A DNA stretch of 5,970 bases, taken from contig CAINWJ010000006.1 in assembly GCA_903854455.1 (NCBI GenBank), positions 1 through 5,970 of the forward strand, given 5' to 3'. Below are positions 4,660 to 5,970 of this stretch, one piece after another. The stretch's first letter is position 1; each line of letters opens with the position of its first letter. Origin of the DNA: Candidatus Peribacteria bacterium (GTDB lineage Bacteria; Patescibacteriota; Gracilibacteria; Peribacterales; Peribacteraceae). The notes under the pieces are model-generated. The model made no database searches, was not told where the DNA came from, and worked only from the letters and a program-made list of their open reading frames with translations. The position numbers and the translations under genes were made by a program.

Positions 4660-5397
4660 TCAGTTATCCGTCGCCGTGAACTGAACCGTCACTTTGTACG
4701 TTCCGCTAGGCTGGAAAACGCCAGTCGGGATGTAGACCTTGTACTTGATGACTTCGGTATCTCCAGTCGGCGATGTTTCCGTATTGCGCTTGGCGATGTT
4801 GACGATGCTGCCGGTTGCGACGTTTAAGAATCCTTCATGTGCTCCATCTGCTCCCCAGGTGATATCTCCTCCACCAGTCGTCGTGCTAGTTCCCATCAGA
4901 CGTGCAGCCCAGCGGGAGCCGGAACCGGTCTTGATGGTATCGCCGTCAAAATCACCAGGGACATTGATATGATTATTTCGATCGAAGGCGAGAATGGCAT
5001 CGGGGTAACCTCCGGTGACGTTATTGTTTAGCATGTGACCAGTACCGAAGCATGGAGATGTACTGGAGCAACCGAGCGCCGGAGCACCAGATCCTGTCAC
5101 CACTCTCCAGCCGAGCGTGTAGCCGAATGCATTGCTGGTGATCGGTGTGCAGTAGCCGAGAACAGTGGTTCCAGAACCGCTCGTTCCGCTACCCGGAGCA
5201 GGCGGTAACGTCACATCCTGCGTGCAGCTTAAAGCGATGGAACTCGTCACCTGGAGTGTCACCGTCGTAGTATCCGTCGCTGCGAAAGAACGAAGAGGTT
5301 CAGCGACGAACACCATCAAAAAATAGAGAGAAATGATCGCAGCCAGCCCTACTGTGAGTACACGGGTACGACGGGAGGAGGTAAGGACGAGTTCCAT
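4660..5397 (-). CDS. Secreted beta-rich surface protein, complete paralog
   Basis: This 245-residue protein begins with basic residues (RRTR at 9-12) and a hydrophobic stretch (about 13-32), with a likely signal peptidase site near SFAA/TD (39-41), so it should be exported. The mature part starts TTTVTLQVTSSIAL, is rich in Ser, Thr and Gly, and has a low-complexity GSGTSGSG linker (69-76). Four Cys (58, 83, 110, 116) could form two disulfides. The middle holds GYPDAILAFDR, PGDFDGDTIKTGSGSRWAARLMG and a TSTTTGGGD turn; the C-terminus YKVYIPTGVFQPSGTYKVTVQFTATDN looks like the final strands of a beta-sandwich, as in small surface proteins I associate with Patescibacteria. I do not recognise a named family. 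It ends TGA TGA. The next gene upstream encodes a roughly 90% identical copy, and a strong promoter lies in the 65-bp gap between them. ATG 5397 gives the complete signal peptide. Gene and export are confident; role (surface layer, adhesion or matrix) is a guess. Confidence 0.85.
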   Translation of the reverse strand: MELVLTSSRRTRVLTVGLAAIISLYFLMVFVAEPLRSFAATDTTTVTLQVTSSIALSCTQDVTLPPAPGSGTSGSGTTVLGYCTPITSNAFGYTLGWRVVTGSGAPALGCSSTSPCFGTGHMLNNNVTGGYPDAILAFDRNNHINVPGDFDGDTIKTGSGSRWAARLMGTSTTTGGGDITWGADGAHEGFLNVATGSIVNIAKRNTETSPTGDTEVIKYKVYIPTGVFQPSGTYKVTVQFTATDN

Positions 5398-5429
5398 GCG
5401 AATGGGAAGTGTGTGAATGTAATCGACAC

Positions 5430-5458
5430 ACTATACACCATTCGACGGTTTTTCTCAA
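5430..5458 (-). promoter_or_regulatory. Near-consensus sigma-70 promoter of the complete paralog
   Basis: On the minus strand, TTGAGA (5458-5453) and TATAGT (5435-5430) are 17 bp apart, each matching its consensus at 5 of 6 positions. The -35 begins 4 bases after the upstream gene's stop codon. Transcription starting near 5423 would leave a leader of about 25 bases with no Shine-Dalgarno. A 6-bp inverted repeat (ACCATT 5437-5442, AATGGT 5457-5462) brackets the spacer and the edge of the -35. Confidence 0.75.
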
Positions 5459-5462
5459 TGGT

Positions 5463-5970
5463 TCAGTTATCGGTCGCGGTGAACTGAACCGTCACTTTGT
5501 AGGTGCCACTCGGCTGGAAAGCGCCGGTCGGGATGTAGACCTTGTACTTGATGACTTCGGTATCTCCGGTCGGCGCTGTTTCCGTATTGCGCTTGGCGAT
5601 GTTGACGATGGCACCGGTGGCAACATTCAGGAATCCTTCATGTGCTCCATCAGCTCCCCAAGTGACATCGCCTCCACCAGTCGTCGTACTGGTTCCCATC
5701 AGACGTGCAGCCCAGCGGGAGCCGGAACCGGTCTTGATGGTATCGCCGTCAAAGTCACCCGGTTGGTTGACATGACTGCCCTTGCGGTCGAAAGCAAGAA
5801 TGGCATCAGGATAACCTGCGGAAACGTTGTTGCTGAGCATATGACCAGTTCCGAAACACGGTGCAGTATTGGAACACCCGATTGCCGGAGCACCGGAACC
5901 TGTCACCACTCTCCAGCCCAGCGTGTAGCCGAGTGCATTACTGGTAATGGGCGTGCAGTAACCCAGAACC
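5463..5970 (-). CDS. Secreted beta-rich surface protein, second paralog, N-terminus outside window
   Basis: The frame stays open to the right edge, so the first ~80 residues, including any signal peptide, are missing; the internal GTG at 5909 is not the start, since the homologous sequence continues upstream through VLGYCTPITSNALGYTLGWR. The visible 169 residues match the neighbouring complete copy from its residue 79 to the end at about 90% identity. There is one extra residue (FDRKGSHVN against FDRNNHIN). Three of the four cysteines are in view and conserved. Most changes are conservative (I/L, S/N, A/S, V/I). Coordinates in the shared 3' part are offset by 803 bp. The same export and beta-sandwich inference applies. 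It precedes the other copy in the direction of transcription, with its stop codon 65 bases from the start of the next gene. Confidence 0.85.
   Translation of the reverse strand, partial: VLGYCTPITSNALGYTLGWRVVTGSGAPAIGCSNTAPCFGTGHMLSNNVSAGYPDAILAFDRKGSHVNQPGDFDGDTIKTGSGSRWAARLMGTSTTTGGGDVTWGADGAHEGFLNVATGAIVNIAKRNTETAPTGDTEVIKYKVYIPTGAFQPSGTYKVTVQFTATDN

Noticed and set aside
5542..5775. 77-codon + strand frames at 4739-4972 and 5542-5775
   Set aside because: They are conserved between the two copies only because they are antisense to the duplicated secreted-protein genes.

Overview
The window looks like a chromosomal segment from a member of the Candidate Phyla Radiation (Patescibacteria), possibly of the Peribacteria/Peregrinibacteria type. 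The evidence is indirect. There is no Shine-Dalgarno sequence in front of any gene. Extended -10 promoters sit so close to start codons that leaderless mRNAs are expected. A small membrane-anchored protein (2147-2545) resembles a hypothetical family I associate with these genomes, and the secreted beta-rich paralogs end in a TATxN-like C-terminus. UGA is used as a stop codon, so this is not the recoded Gracilibacteria/SR1 code. The taxon is an inference from memory, not from a search.

Layout. Positions 1 to about 1200 are AT-rich (30-35% GC in hand-counted 60-base lines). They hold the 3' end of an EamA-type transporter and, after a 39-bp gap carrying a near-perfect palindrome and a strong extended -10, the sensor half of a membrane histidine kinase. 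From about 1250 onward the DNA is GC-rich (about 58-60% in sampled lines), and the switch falls inside the kinase gene just before the phospho-acceptor His. Next come a small anchored coiled-coil protein (2147-2545), a 350-bp non-coding stretch dominated by a large imperfect inverted repeat, and a DUF192 lipoprotein (2900-3364). All of these are on the + strand.

The + strand genes converge on a minus-strand block. A shared terminator region (3392-3475) separates the DUF192 gene from purC (4467-3499), which encodes SAICAR synthetase of de novo purine synthesis. Upstream of purC, after a CCAAT-rich repeat spacer, lie two tandem, roughly 90% identical genes for secreted Cys-containing proteins. 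One is complete (5397-4660) and has its own near-consensus promoter. The other is cut by the right edge of the window.

There is no obvious single pathway. Most products act at the cell surface (transporter, sensor kinase, anchored coiled-coil protein, lipoprotein, secreted paralogs), and purC is the only cytosolic metabolic enzyme. Nearly every gene has its own promoter signal, so the region reads as single-gene transcription units rather than one operon. The strongest leads are the composition break inside the kinase gene, the palindrome over its promoter, the long inverted repeat at 2592-2788, and the tandem secreted paralogs with conversion-like identity tracts.
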